A model generated the notes under the pieces. That model was not told where the DNA came from. It worked only from the letters and a program-made list of their open reading frames with translations, and searched no databases. A DNA stretch of 39,617 nucleotides, from positions 1-39,617 of the forward strand of contig CALVHK010000001.1 in the NCBI GenBank assembly GCA_944327405.1, in the 5' to 3' direction. Position 1 is the first letter of the stretch. Each line of letters starts with the position of its first letter. This document shows positions 24,134-32,791 of this stretch, one piece after another. Origin of the DNA: an uncultured Bacilli bacterium (GTDB lineage Bacteria > Bacillota_I > Bacilli_A > RF39 > UBA660). The translations under genes were made by a program, and so were the position numbers.

Positions 24134-25927
24134 CTAGTTCTTATATAATGCTTCTAATTCGTTAACTAAATCTTTGAAATAGGAAAAAGCATCATTGAGT
24201 GGTTCGGGACTATTCATATCTACACCTGCTACACGTAAAGAATCGATTGGATTTTTCGTACAGCCAAGCGTTAAGAATTCCAAATATTTTTCCCGAGCAC
24301 CCGGTTTATTGGCTAATATATCCATGGCAATTTTGATCGCTGCTGCATAAGCAGTGGCATATTGATAAACATAGAAGTTCATGTAGAAATGGGGAATACG
24401 TTCCCATTCGTATTTAACAAGATCATCAACAACAACATTCTTACCCATATATTCTTTATTTAACTCGTAATACGTATTACATAAATATTCATGAGTTAAT
24501 ACTTCCCCACTCGCTTCTGCTTCATGTATCTTGTATTCAAACTCGGCAAACATCGTTTGACGATAGATCGTAGCTTTAAAGTCTTTGATTAAATCATCAA
24601 TTAAATATTTCTTTTCTTCTAAATCACTCGTGTGTTCGATTAGATATTTACTAAGTATTATTTGATTGACTTGACTAGCTACTTCCGCAACAAATATTGA
24701 ATAGCCATAATCTTGATAAGATTGATTTTTGATTGCGTAATAATAATGCATAGCATGACCTAGTTCGTGAGCTAGTGTAGAAACATTATTTAAAGATCCA
24801 TCATAGCTTAACAATACATAAGGATGAACCTCATAACAAGCCGTACAATAAGCCCCGTTTCTCTTACCATCATTCGGACAGAAATCAACCCATCGCTCTT
24901 GGAATGCTTTTTTTAAGTCCGTAATATACTCTTCTCCCAAAACACTTAATGCTTGATAAAGAAGTTCCTCAGCATCACTCTCAGTATATTTCTTGGTTGA
25001 TTCTGCTATCGTTGGGGCATATGTATCATATAAATGAAGAGTGGAAACACCTAAAATTTGTCTTTTTAACTTCCAGTATTTGGATAAAGGATCAACATTC
25101 TTTTTTACCGTTTCAATCAAGTTATCATAAACACTTTCCGGTATTTCATTTCGATAAAGGGATGCCTCCCTAGCACTATTATATCCTCTAATTTTAGCTA
25201 TCCGGTTATTATTTTTAACCTCTCCTGCTAAAAGAGCAGCATAAGTATTTTTAAATTCTCCATATCTAGTAAATAACTTCGTAAAAGCTTGTTTCCTTTC
25301 CCTTCGATAACTTGATTCAATAAATTTACGATAATTTTTTTCATCCAGTCTTTCTTTTTCCCCTTCTCTATTAATAATCGTACCAAAAGTCATATCCGCA
25401 TCCGTTAGATAAGAATAAACATCATCAGGAGTGCTAAAAGCGGGAGATAAAGAAGAAAGAATCTTTTCTTCTTTATCACTTAAGATATATTTTTTCTTCC
25501 GGAATATTTCTTTTAAGGAACGAGCATATTCTTCCAATTTGCTATTTAAAGTGATGTATTCTTCAATTTTTGTATAATCACTTTTTAGTATTTCTGGAAT
25601 AATAAAGGAAGTTTTCATACTATAAGTTTCAAATAGCTTATGGATACGTCCAAACATACTTTGATATTCTACACTCTTTGTATCAGCATCATGATTAATA
25701 TGGGCATAAATATAAAGTCGTTCTAGTTTTTTACTAACTAACGTATCAAAATCTAGAAGTTCATATAATGTATCAGCACTATTTAGTATATGTCCTTCGA
25801 ATTTAGTATACTCTTGTATTTTTTCGGATATTTCTTTATAATCACGTTCAAAATCCTCTATAGATGCATATAAATCGGTTACATTCCACTTCAATTCTTC
25901 ATTATAACTATCTCTTTTCTTTGCCAT
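24134..25927 (-). CDS. pepF: Oligoendopeptidase F (M3B metallopeptidase)
   Basis: A cytosolic zinc peptidase cleaving peptides of roughly 7-17 residues. The HELGH zinc site lies near residue 386 in a helix followed by AMHYYYA, and the distal Glu lies in the downstream helix. 597 residues match the family. The N-terminal half is the helical cap typical of M3B enzymes (EELKWNVTDLY at the start is characteristic). It lies between dnaK and dnaJ in what is otherwise the standard heat-shock operon, suggesting co-induction so that peptides from damaged proteins are cleared. ATG 25927 has AAAGGA upstream, partly inside a small hairpin. Confidence 0.95.
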   Translation of the reverse strand: MAKKRDSYNEELKWNVTDLYASIEDFERDYKEISEKIQEYTKFEGHILNSADTLYELLDFDTLVSKKLERLYIYAHINHDADTKSVEYQSMFGRIHKLFETYSMKTSFIIPEILKSDYTKIEEYITLNSKLEEYARSLKEIFRKKKYILSDKEEKILSSLSPAFSTPDDVYSYLTDADMTFGTIINREGEKERLDEKNYRKFIESSYRRERKQAFTKLFTRYGEFKNTYAALLAGEVKNNNRIAKIRGYNSAREASLYRNEIPESVYDNLIETVKKNVDPLSKYWKLKRQILGVSTLHLYDTYAPTIAESTKKYTESDAEELLYQALSVLGEEYITDLKKAFQERWVDFCPNDGKRNGAYCTACYEVHPYVLLSYDGSLNNVSTLAHELGHAMHYYYAIKNQSYQDYGYSIFVAEVASQVNQIILSKYLIEHTSDLEEKKYLIDDLIKDFKATIYRQTMFAEFEYKIHEAEASGEVLTHEYLCNTYYELNKEYMGKNVVVDDLVKYEWERIPHFYMNFYVYQYATAYAAAIKIAMDILANKPGAREKYLEFLTLGCTKNPIDSLRVAGVDMNSPEPLNDAFSYFKDLVNELEALYKN

Positions 25928-25934
25928 AGTATTC

Positions 25935-25969
25935 CTTTCTCTAAAGAAAGTTCTAGTTTCCTAGAACTT
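25935..25969 (-). promoter_or_regulatory. Paired hairpins between dnaK and pepF (attenuator-like)
   Basis: Hairpin 1 is 9 bp (25961-25969 with 25948-25956) with a GAAA tetraloop and a short TCTTT tail; its first arm overlaps the dnaK stop codon. Hairpin 2 (CTTTCT with AGAAAG, 25935-25950) overlaps the tail of hairpin 1 and includes bases of the pepF Shine-Dalgarno site. They share bases, so they compete. This probably reduces pepF-dnaJ output relative to dnaK. Confidence 0.6.
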
Positions 25970-27803
25970 ATTTTTCTTCGTAATTAGCTTCTTCTACATC
26001 ATCATTTTTAGAATCATTACTTGAAGCTTCTTCTTTAGTATCAGTTGTAGCTTCTGCTTGATTATTTTTAGCAGCTTCTTCATAAACCTTAGTTGCAAGA
26101 CGCATTGCTACTTCATTTAAGCTTTCTGTTTTCTTTTTAATATCATCAGTATCATTAGCTTCCATAGCTTTCTTTAATTCTTCTAATTTTTCTTCAGCTT
26201 CTTTTTTATCTTTCTTATCTACTTTGTCACCTAAATCTTTCAAAGCTTTTTCCGTAGCAAAGATCATAGATTCAGCATCATTTTTAACATCAGCTTCTGC
26301 TTTACGTTTTTCGTCTGCTTCTTTATTAGCTTCTGCTTCTTTAACCATCTTATCGATTTCGTCATCGCTTAAATTTGTAGATGAAGTAATCGTAATTGAT
26401 TGTTCTTTATTAGTTCCTAAATCCTTTGCTGTAACATTAACAATACCATTGGCATCAATATCGAATTTAACTTCAATTTGTGGAATTCCTCTTGGAGCTG
26501 GTGGAATATTAGTTAACTGGAAGTTACCTAAAGTTTTATTATCAGCAGCCATTGGTCTTTCACCTTGAAGTACATGGATATCTACAGCAGGTTGATTATC
26601 TGCAGCAGTTGAGAATACTTGGCTCTTACTTGTTGGAATTGTTGTATTTCTTGGAATTAAGACTGTCATAACTCCACCTAAAGTTTCAAGTCCAAGTGAT
26701 AACGGTGTAACATCAAGTAACACGATATCTTCCACTTCACCAGTTAAGACACCACCTTGAATAGCTGCACCCATAGCAACAACTTCATCAGGGTTTACAC
26801 TCTTATTAGGTTCTTGGCCTAATTCTTTCTTAACTAATTCTTGGATATATGGAATACGTGTAGATCCACCAACTAATATTACTTTATCAATATCTTTAGC
26901 AGTTAGTTTAGCATCTTTCAAAGCTTTATGAACTGGTTCAAGTGTTGAATCAAATAAGTCACGACATAAATCTTCGAATTTAGCTTTTGATAAAGTGGTT
27001 TCAAAATGTAGAGGTCCTTCATCATTTTGCGCTATGAATGGTAAACTAATTTGTGCCGTAGTCATACCAGACAAATCTTTTTTAGCTTTTTCAGCAGCAT
27101 CTTTAATACGTTGCATAGCCATTTTATCTTTTGATAAGTCAATACCATTCTCTTTTTTGAATTCATCAACTAAATAATCCATAATTCTCTCATCGAAGTC
27201 ATCTCCACCAAGTTTATTATTACCAGCAGTAGCTTTAACTTCAAATACACCATCACCTAGTTCAAGGATAGATACATCGAATGTACCTCCACCTAAGTCA
27301 TAAACTAAGATAGTTTGTAATTGATCTTGTTTATCAAGACCGTAAGCTAAAGCGGCAGCAGTTGGTTCGTTAATAATTCTTTCTACCTCTAAACCTGCAA
27401 TTTTACCAGCATTCTTTGTAGCTTGACGCTCTGCATCGTTGAAGTATGCTGGAACAGTAATAACTGCTTTTGTTACTTTTTCACCTAAATAAGCCTCTGC
27501 ATCTTTTTTTAGTTTAGCGAGTATTTTTGCACTAATTTCTTCTGGTGTATATTTCTTACCATTAGCTTCTACTTTTTCACTTGTACCCATTTTTCTTTTA
27601 ATAGATGAAATGGTATTTTTAGCATTAGTAACTGCTTGGTTTCTTGCAATTTGACCTACCATTTCTTCATCACCTTTAAAGGCTACTACAGAAGGTGTAG
27701 TACGTGCCCCTTCAGCATTAGGGATAACTTTTGGAACACCTGCCTCTAAAACTGCAACACAACTATTAGTTGTACCTAAATCTATACCTATAATTTTACT
27801 CAT
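25968..27803 (-). CDS. dnaK: Chaperone DnaK (Hsp70)
   Basis: ATP-dependent chaperone. The N-terminal actin-like ATPase (about 1-360) starts with IGIDLGTTNSCVAV and carries the YDLGGGTFDVSIL phosphate loop and VGGSTRIP. It then has the VLLDVTPLSLG linker, the substrate-binding domain, and a helical lid ending in an acidic, low-complexity tail with EE clusters. 611 residues is full length for Bacillota DnaK. Its ATG shares one base with the grpE stop (TAATG). It is controlled by HrcA through CIRCE upstream of hrcA. Confidence 0.98.
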   Translation of the reverse strand: MSKIIGIDLGTTNSCVAVLEAGVPKVIPNAEGARTTPSVVAFKGDEEMVGQIARNQAVTNAKNTISSIKRKMGTSEKVEANGKKYTPEEISAKILAKLKKDAEAYLGEKVTKAVITVPAYFNDAERQATKNAGKIAGLEVERIINEPTAAALAYGLDKQDQLQTILVYDLGGGTFDVSILELGDGVFEVKATAGNNKLGGDDFDERIMDYLVDEFKKENGIDLSKDKMAMQRIKDAAEKAKKDLSGMTTAQISLPFIAQNDEGPLHFETTLSKAKFEDLCRDLFDSTLEPVHKALKDAKLTAKDIDKVILVGGSTRIPYIQELVKKELGQEPNKSVNPDEVVAMGAAIQGGVLTGEVEDIVLLDVTPLSLGLETLGGVMTVLIPRNTTIPTSKSQVFSTAADNQPAVDIHVLQGERPMAADNKTLGNFQLTNIPPAPRGIPQIEVKFDIDANGIVNVTAKDLGTNKEQSITITSSTNLSDDEIDKMVKEAEANKEADEKRKAEADVKNDAESMIFATEKALKDLGDKVDKKDKKEAEEKLEELKKAMEANDTDDIKKKTESLNEVAMRLATKVYEEAAKNNQAEATTDTKEEASSNDSKNDDVEEANYEEK

Positions 27804-28426
27804 TATTCATCATTCCTTTCATCGTTTTCTTGAGTAACATTTCTTTCATTTACTTTAACCATTGCCGGTCTAAGTATTTTATCCTGATACATATAGCCCT
27901 TTTGCAAACAATCTAAAACGATATTATTCGCAAAATCATTATTGGTATCTGTCATAACAGCATTCATCGTATTTGGATCAAACTCTTTATGCAGGCATTC
28001 AATTTCCGTAACGCCTTTACTTAACAAAATACTTTGCAAGTTATCATAAATCATTTTAAATCCTGCTAAGAACTTTTCTGTTCCTTCTTGCTTAATGCTT
28101 AAGGCTCTTTCAAAATTATCAAGAATAGGCAAAATACTCACCATTAAATCAAAGCCATCATATTTATAAGCGTTGGCAAGATCAATTTCACTTCGTCTTT
28201 TAATATTTTGCATTTCAGCGGTAATACGAAGCACTTTTTCTTTTAAATCAAGATTTGCTTTGATAAGCTCATCTTTTTCTTTGTCGATTTTCTTCCGACG
28301 CTCTTTGATCTTTTTTTTAGGTGGCGCCTCTTCTTTTACCTCTTCCGTCGTTTCTACAGATTCTTCTACGGTCTCTTCATTTGGTGAAGAATTCGTAGCC
28401 TCTGTATTCTTAATCTCTTCTTCCAT
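27803..28426 (-). CDS. grpE: Nucleotide exchange factor GrpE
   Basis: Releases ADP from DnaK as a dimer and acts as thermosensor. 207 residues: an N-terminal charged extension very rich in Glu and Lys (about 1-50), a long coiled-coil helix (about 50-110, with NLDLKEKVLRITAEMQN-type pattern), a central SILPILDNFERAL motif and a C-terminal beta domain ending in L-RPAMVKV. ATG 28426 directly follows the hrcA stop codon (TAA-ATG), so translation is coupled. Confidence 0.96.
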   Translation of the reverse strand: MEEEIKNTEATNSSPNEETVEESVETTEEVKEEAPPKKKIKERRKKIDKEKDELIKANLDLKEKVLRITAEMQNIKRRSEIDLANAYKYDGFDLMVSILPILDNFERALSIKQEGTEKFLAGFKMIYDNLQSILLSKGVTEIECLHKEFDPNTMNAVMTDTNNDFANNIVLDCLQKGYMYQDKILRPAMVKVNERNVTQENDERNDE

Positions 28427-29449
28427 TTAATCACCTACTCCCTCTAACCATTTATTTAAAATGTTAAGAACGGCTACAACCCGATCATATTCCATTCGCT
28501 TAGGTCCAATAATGGCTATGGTGCCTTCTTCTCCACCTAAGGAATAATTCGTTTTAACAACCGTAACATTGTCGTCAAAATTAGACTCACTACCAATATA
28601 AATGCTTATATCTCGATTATCATGCTTTACAATTTTTCGTACTTCACTTTCATCTTCCAGTTTCGAAATAAGTCGTTTAATCTCGGCCGTGTCACTATAT
28701 TCGGGTTGATTTAACATTTTCGATTTACCGACAACGTGGATGTTTTCATTATTGCTGATAAAATCATGGAAAGCATCATAAAATATGCCATAAACTGCTT
28801 CATACTGCTCGACTTGTTTGGATATAATTGGTTTAATATCAAATTCAAGTCTCTCAGCCACTACTGATAAAGGTGTACCTACCAGCATTTTATTAACAAT
28901 CTCGCTAATTTTTACAACTTCCATCATGTTAATATCAGGTGGTATGCTAAACTGTTTATTTTTGACAATTCCCTTATCCGTACATACTAGCGCTACGAGC
29001 TTCGTTTCATCTAAAGGGATAATGTTAATTTGTCTTAAAACATTTTCATCACTATATTCTCCTAAAGAAATACTCGTATAGTTTGTGATGTCGCTAATAA
29101 TCTCTAAGCATTTTTCGATGGCATCACTAACCGTTAAGTTCTTATTGGAAAATAGAGTTTGAAGTTTTAGCATATCTTCGCCACTCAGTTCTTTTGGTTC
29201 CATTAAGTTTTCAACATAATATCGGTATCCAGCTTCACTTGGAACACGTCCACTTGATATATGATTCTTTTCGATATATCCCAGATGTTCTAAGACCGCC
29301 ATTTCATTTCTGATTGTGGCACTAGAACAATGAATTTTATCACATAAGTGTTTCGAACCAATTGGCTTGACTTCTTTGATGTAGGATTCCACAATTTCTT
29401 TTAGTAAATTCTTTTGTCTTTCATCCACTTCAATCACAACCTTTAGCAC
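28427..29449 (-). CDS. hrcA: Heat-inducible transcription repressor HrcA
   Basis: Represses class I heat-shock genes by binding CIRCE, with activity set by the GroE chaperonin. The N-terminal winged helix (about 10-75) includes the IGSKHL and SSATIRNEMAVLE recognition pattern and SGRVPSEAGYRYYV. The C-terminal GAF-like dimerisation domain ends with GPKRMEYDRVVAVL. 340 residues is normal. The start is a GTG at 29449 with AAGG 7 nt upstream. Both lie inside the CIRCE palindrome, so HrcA binding covers the start codon. A GTG at 29428 is an alternative. First gene of hrcA-grpE-dnaK-pepF-dnaJ. Confidence 0.95.
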   Translation of the reverse strand: MLKVVIEVDERQKNLLKEIVESYIKEVKPIGSKHLCDKIHCSSATIRNEMAVLEHLGYIEKNHISSGRVPSEAGYRYYVENLMEPKELSGEDMLKLQTLFSNKNLTVSDAIEKCLEIISDITNYTSISLGEYSDENVLRQINIIPLDETKLVALVCTDKGIVKNKQFSIPPDINMMEVVKISEIVNKMLVGTPLSVVAERLEFDIKPIISKQVEQYEAVYGIFYDAFHDFISNNENIHVVGKSKMLNQPEYSDTAEIKRLISKLEDESEVRKIVKHDNRDISIYIGSESNFDDNVTVVKTNYSLGGEEGTIAIIGPKRMEYDRVVAVLNILNKWLEGVGD

Positions 29450-29469
29450 CCATTAGCCTTAAGTGCTAA
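29443..29469. promoter_or_regulatory. CIRCE element overlapping the hrcA start
   Basis: TTAGCACCC, nine bases, then AAGTGCTAA. Against the consensus TTAGCACTC-N9-GAGTGCTAA there is one change in each arm (T to C, G to A). It sits 5-30 bp downstream of the -10 and includes the GTG start. Confidence 0.92.
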
Positions 29470-29473
29470 TACT

Positions 29474-29502
29474 ATTATAATATTATGCTTAGCACTTGTC
29501 AA
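29474..29502 (-). promoter_or_regulatory. Consensus sigma-A promoter of the heat-shock operon
   Basis: Perfect TTGACA (29497-29502) and perfect TATAAT (29474-29479) with exactly 17 bp between. Both hexamers match consensus at every position. The -35 overlaps the second, degenerate CIRCE. Confidence 0.92.
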
Positions 29503-29516
29503 TATATAACTGCTAA
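29489..29516. promoter_or_regulatory. Second, degenerate CIRCE-like repeat over the -35
   Basis: TTAGCACTT, ten bases, then AACTGCTAA. The arms match at 8 of 9 positions, but the spacer is 10 rather than 9. It overlaps the -35 hexamer, an ideal place for repression. Confidence 0.65.
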
Positions 29517-29540
29517 TTTTTTAAAATTTTTTACATAAGT

Positions 29541-29562
29541 CAAAAAAGACTATTGCTAGTCT
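29541..29562 (-). terminator. mutS terminator containing the stop codon
   Basis: A 6-bp stem (29557-29562 with 29547-29552) with a GCAA tetraloop is followed by TTTTTTG on the minus strand. The mutS stop codon (29556-29558) lies in the hairpin. Confidence 0.75.
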
Positions 29563-32087
29563 AATTCTTTAAGCTCAAAAAGAATATTTAAAGCTTCCAT
29601 TGGTGTTACATGTAATGGATCAACAGTCTTTAATTTTTCTCTTAAAGCATCGGTTTTTGTCTCTTCAAAGATTAGAGAAAGCTGCTTATTGTCTTGCTTT
29701 TTCGTCTCTTTTTCACCTTGCTCATAGCTATCCAAAATTTCCTGAGCCCGTTCAAGTAAGTCTTCGGGCATTTTAGCTAGTCTTGCTACATGGATACCGT
29801 AACTCTTATCGGCCGGACCATTTTGAACTTTATGCAAGAAAGTAATCATATTTCCTTCTTCTTTAGCTGCTACATGCACGTTTTTAATGTTTAAAAATTC
29901 CCGATCTAAGCTCGTTAGTTCATGGTAGTGAGTAGAAAACAGCGTTTTACATTTAATATTTTTAGCAACATACTCAAGTATTGCTTGAGCTAGACTCATG
30001 CCATCAAATGTTGCTGTACCACGACCTAATTCATCAAATAAGATAAGACTATTTTTGGTAGCATTCACAATCGCATTTCTAGCTTCTTTCATTTCCACCA
30101 TAAATGTTGATTCGCCACTTACTAAATCATCACTAGCACCAATTCTTGTAAATATTTTATCAAAAATTCCCAAATTAGCAGATTTTGCCGGGACAAAAGA
30201 TCCCATCTGAGCCATAATAATAATGATGGCTAATTCTCGCATATAAGTAGATTTACCACTCATATTAGGACCTGTAATGAGTAAGATGTCCGTTGATGAA
30301 TCCATAATAATGTCATTTGGCACATAAGCTTCTTTACTGACACTTTCAATAACCGGATGTCTTCCTTCAATAATTTCGACTTTCCCCTCATCATTTAAAG
30401 TAGGTTTCACTAAATGGTATTCATCACTACATACGGCAAGTGAGACAATCGCATCAATTTCACTAATGACATCCGCGGTCTTTTTAAGTTCTAGCACTTC
30501 GGTCTTTACTCGATTTCTAATATTGCAGAAAAGTTCATATTCTAACTCAAATATTTTTTCTTCGGCATTTAAAATCAAAGCTTCTTTTTCTTTTAATTCA
30601 GGTGAAATGTAACGTTCGTAATTGGTTAGTGTTTGCCTGCGTTCCCAACCCCAAGAATCACTTACATTTTCCACTTGTCCTTTCGATACTTCAATGTAGT
30701 AACCAAATACTTTATTGAACCCTACTTTTAAATTTTTAATTCCCGTAGATTCTTTTAATTTATTTTCAAACTCAGCAATAAAGTCTTTGCCACCGGAACG
30801 AATACTTTTTAGTTCATCTAGTTCCTTGTTATACCCGTCCTTAATTAGAAAGCCTTCTTTTACACCCATAGGGGGATTTTCATAAATGCTTTGTTCAAGT
30901 AATTCATATAACTCATCATGAGTATTAATTTGATAGTCTAAGCCAAGCTCTTTAATAATATTTTTTATTCCAGGTAGAACACTTAAAGAGTTTTTTATTT
31001 GCAGTAAATCACGGGCATTTAAATTCCCGCAGATTACTTTGGCGCACAATCTTTCTAAATCGTAAATTTCATACAATAAATTTCTAAGTTCATCCGTTTC
31101 GATAAAACCATTATTAAACACTTCAATTTTATGGTACCTATCTATTATAGCATCTTTATTACGAAGAGGGTTTGTAAGCCAACTTTTGATTTTTCTTGAA
31201 CCCATTGCAGTTTTCGTTTTATCAAGAAGCCATAATAACGAATACGTACGCTCCTTTAATCTCAATGTTTCGGTTAATTCCAAATTACGGATCGTATGAA
31301 TATCCATTTCCAAGTAGTCATTCTTATTAACGATTTCTACCCGACTGATATGATGAAGGTCTTTGAGTTCTTTAACAACAAGATAGTAAAGCAAATGCCG
31401 AATTCCTTGTTTTACTCGGGCATCACTAACTGAATTAATTAAGGCATCATAACCATCTGTTAAGTATTCATTACTTATTGATACTTCCATTCCATACGTA
31501 TTTTTAAGTAAATGAATAAGTTCGGCATCACTATTATTTTCCAGAATTACCTCTTTCATATTTAAATGCAGAAGTTCATTAATTAAAGCATCTTTATGAT
31601 GGCTAATACTTAAACTTTTAAGTTCTCCAGTTGAAATATCAGCATAGGTAATTAAATATAGATAGTTTAAATCTAGGACACTAGCAATGTAATTATTATC
31701 ATGTTCGTTCAAAGATTCTAGGTTTACTACTGTACCTTTAGAAATAACTTCTACGACACCTCTTTTTACTGTCCCTTTTGTTGTCTTAGGGTCTTCTAAC
31801 TGTTCGCACATTGCTACCTTATATCCTTTGTCAATTAATTTTTCAATATAGGGATTGACACTGTGAAAGGGTACTCCACACATGGGAACCCGCTCTTTTA
31901 ATCCGGCATTCTTACCAGTTAATGTTAATTCTAACTCACGAGATGCTGTGATGCCATCTTCAAAAAAAAGCTCATAAAAGTCCCCTAAACGGTAAAATAA
32001 TAATTCATCCGGATATTGATCCTTAATTTCCATGTATTGTTTCATCATTGGACTTAATTCGTCTCTATTTACTTCGTCTCTTTTCAT
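29556..32087 (-). CDS. mutS: DNA mismatch repair protein MutS
   Basis: Recognises mismatches and small loops. The N-terminal mismatch-binding domain shows FYELFFEDG near residue 37, the Phe-x-Glu wedge context. Connector, lever and clamp domains follow. The C-terminal ABC ATPase has GPNMSGKST (Walker A, near residue 607), DLVSGESTFMVEM, FDELGRGTATFDG (Walker B/signature) and STHYHEL. 843 residues is the usual MutS1 length. ATG 32087 has AGAGGAG upstream. No mutL follows; the next gene downstream is the separate heat-shock operon. Confidence 0.97.
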   Translation of the reverse strand: MKRDEVNRDELSPMMKQYMEIKDQYPDELLFYRLGDFYELFFEDGITASRELELTLTGKNAGLKERVPMCGVPFHSVNPYIEKLIDKGYKVAMCEQLEDPKTTKGTVKRGVVEVISKGTVVNLESLNEHDNNYIASVLDLNYLYLITYADISTGELKSLSISHHKDALINELLHLNMKEVILENNSDAELIHLLKNTYGMEVSISNEYLTDGYDALINSVSDARVKQGIRHLLYYLVVKELKDLHHISRVEIVNKNDYLEMDIHTIRNLELTETLRLKERTYSLLWLLDKTKTAMGSRKIKSWLTNPLRNKDAIIDRYHKIEVFNNGFIETDELRNLLYEIYDLERLCAKVICGNLNARDLLQIKNSLSVLPGIKNIIKELGLDYQINTHDELYELLEQSIYENPPMGVKEGFLIKDGYNKELDELKSIRSGGKDFIAEFENKLKESTGIKNLKVGFNKVFGYYIEVSKGQVENVSDSWGWERRQTLTNYERYISPELKEKEALILNAEEKIFELEYELFCNIRNRVKTEVLELKKTADVISEIDAIVSLAVCSDEYHLVKPTLNDEGKVEIIEGRHPVIESVSKEAYVPNDIIMDSSTDILLITGPNMSGKSTYMRELAIIIIMAQMGSFVPAKSANLGIFDKIFTRIGASDDLVSGESTFMVEMKEARNAIVNATKNSLILFDELGRGTATFDGMSLAQAILEYVAKNIKCKTLFSTHYHELTSLDREFLNIKNVHVAAKEEGNMITFLHKVQNGPADKSYGIHVARLAKMPEDLLERAQEILDSYEQGEKETKKQDNKQLSLIFEETKTDALREKLKTVDPLHVTPMEALNILFELKELD

Positions 32088-32113
32088 GTTACTCCTCTTT
32101 TACTACATTGTCT

Positions 32114-32141
32114 ATTATACCATTCCTAAATTTTTTTGCAA
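32114..32141 (-). promoter_or_regulatory. mutS promoter
   Basis: TATAAT (32114-32119) preceded by TGG, with TTGCAA (32136-32141) 16 bp upstream. It lies between the preceding gene's terminator and mutS. Confidence 0.6.
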
Positions 32142-32143
32142 AG

Positions 32144-32175
32144 AAAAAATGCAAGTTTATCTTCTTAAACTTACA
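32144..32175 (-). terminator. Terminator of the 156-residue gene, containing its stop codon
   Basis: A 10-bp stem with one wobble (32166-32175 with 32150-32159, 6-nt loop) is followed by six T on the minus strand. The stop codon (32157-32159) lies in the hairpin. Confidence 0.8.
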
Positions 32176-32627
32176 TTCGCTTCATTTTCTAAGTAACGTT
32201 CAGCTTTATCGGTCAGCCAAACTTCGCTATCTTTTCCTGTAACATTACCATATACAAAATAACCACCACGACCATCTTGTACTCTTAATGCTTCAATGTA
32301 CTTTTCGACATTGACTCCAGGATTTTCGATATTCGCTTTGATATAATCAATAATCTCATTTACTGAGTAGCCATCTTTCGCTTGCGTTAAAAATTCATGC
32401 TTTACTTTCTTTTTAAACACACTAGCTTCATAAGGATCGTTTGTACTTGGATAACGGCCAATTTCTTTTTTGGCGGCCTCTAGTTTTTTATCTACCTTTT
32501 TTAGACGACTTAGAACCATCGTAATTTGCTCTTCTTTTTCAAGCTCAGGAATAGAGTAATCGCTAATAATTAATTTTAGTATTCCTACTAATTCATGTCG
32601 ATATGCTTTTAATTGATCGTAATACAT
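32157..32627 (-). CDS. Unrecognised 156-residue protein upstream of mutS
   Basis: No family recognised. The first 70 residues are predicted helical and highly charged (EKEEQITMVLSRLKKVDKKL), possibly a short coiled coil. The rest has a helix-strand pattern ending in GRGGYFVYGNV and WLTDKAERYL, which recalls a small winged-helix or nucleic-acid-binding fold, but that is only an impression. There is no membrane segment or signal peptide. ATG 32627 has AGAGGA 7 nt upstream. It has its own promoter and terminator, so it is monocistronic. The fact that it lies next to mutS need not imply a repair role. Confidence 0.75.
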   Translation of the reverse strand: MYYDQLKAYRHELVGILKLIISDYSIPELEKEEQITMVLSRLKKVDKKLEAAKKEIGRYPSTNDPYEASVFKKKVKHEFLTQAKDGYSVNEIIDYIKANIENPGVNVEKYIEALRVQDGRGGYFVYGNVTGKDSEVWLTDKAERYLENEANVSLRR

Positions 32628-32652
32628 TTTAAATTCCTCTTTTCGTATATCT

Positions 32653-32681
32653 AGTCTATCATCTAGTTAATGTTTTGTCAA
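32653..32681 (-). promoter_or_regulatory. Promoter of the 156-residue gene
   Basis: Perfect TTGACA (32676-32681) and TAGACT (32653-32658), 17 bp apart. The -35 overlaps the T tract of the sRNA terminator upstream. Confidence 0.65.
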
Positions 32682-32711
32682 AAAAAATGTGGGAATTTAA
32701 AGGAATCCCAC
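32680..32711 (-). terminator. Terminator of the candidate sRNA
   Basis: GTGGGA pairs with TCCCAC (32706-32711 with 32689-32694), the loop side being extendable with a bulge. Eight consecutive T follow on the minus strand. It may also end the fmt-rpe transcript, which lacks a terminator of its own. Confidence 0.85.
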
Positions 32712-32785
32712 TAATGAAATTTGAAACATTCCCGCCCATATATAAAAGAAATAAAAGCTATATAGGCAGGATGTAACTACTTGAT
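32681..32785 (-). ncRNA. Candidate small non-coding RNA, about 105 nt
   Basis: A transcript is predicted from a near-consensus promoter (start about 32785) to a strong terminator. It contains a 12-bp hairpin with two G-U pairs (32759-32770 with 32731-32742), extendable by about 4 bp across a bulged base. The 16-nt loop is U-rich (C and A otherwise, with one G). No ORF with a ribosome-binding site is present; an 11-codon minus-strand frame starts too close to the -10. It matches no riboswitch, 6S, SRP or tmRNA pattern that I know. Confidence 0.6.
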
Positions 32786-32791
32786 ATATTC

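Noticed and set aside
32714..32776. 20-codon plus-strand ORF over the candidate sRNA hairpin, considered as a type I toxin
   Set aside because: The encoded peptide is polar and basic, not a hydrophobic toxin, and there is no Shine-Dalgarno site. Promoter and terminator point to the minus strand.
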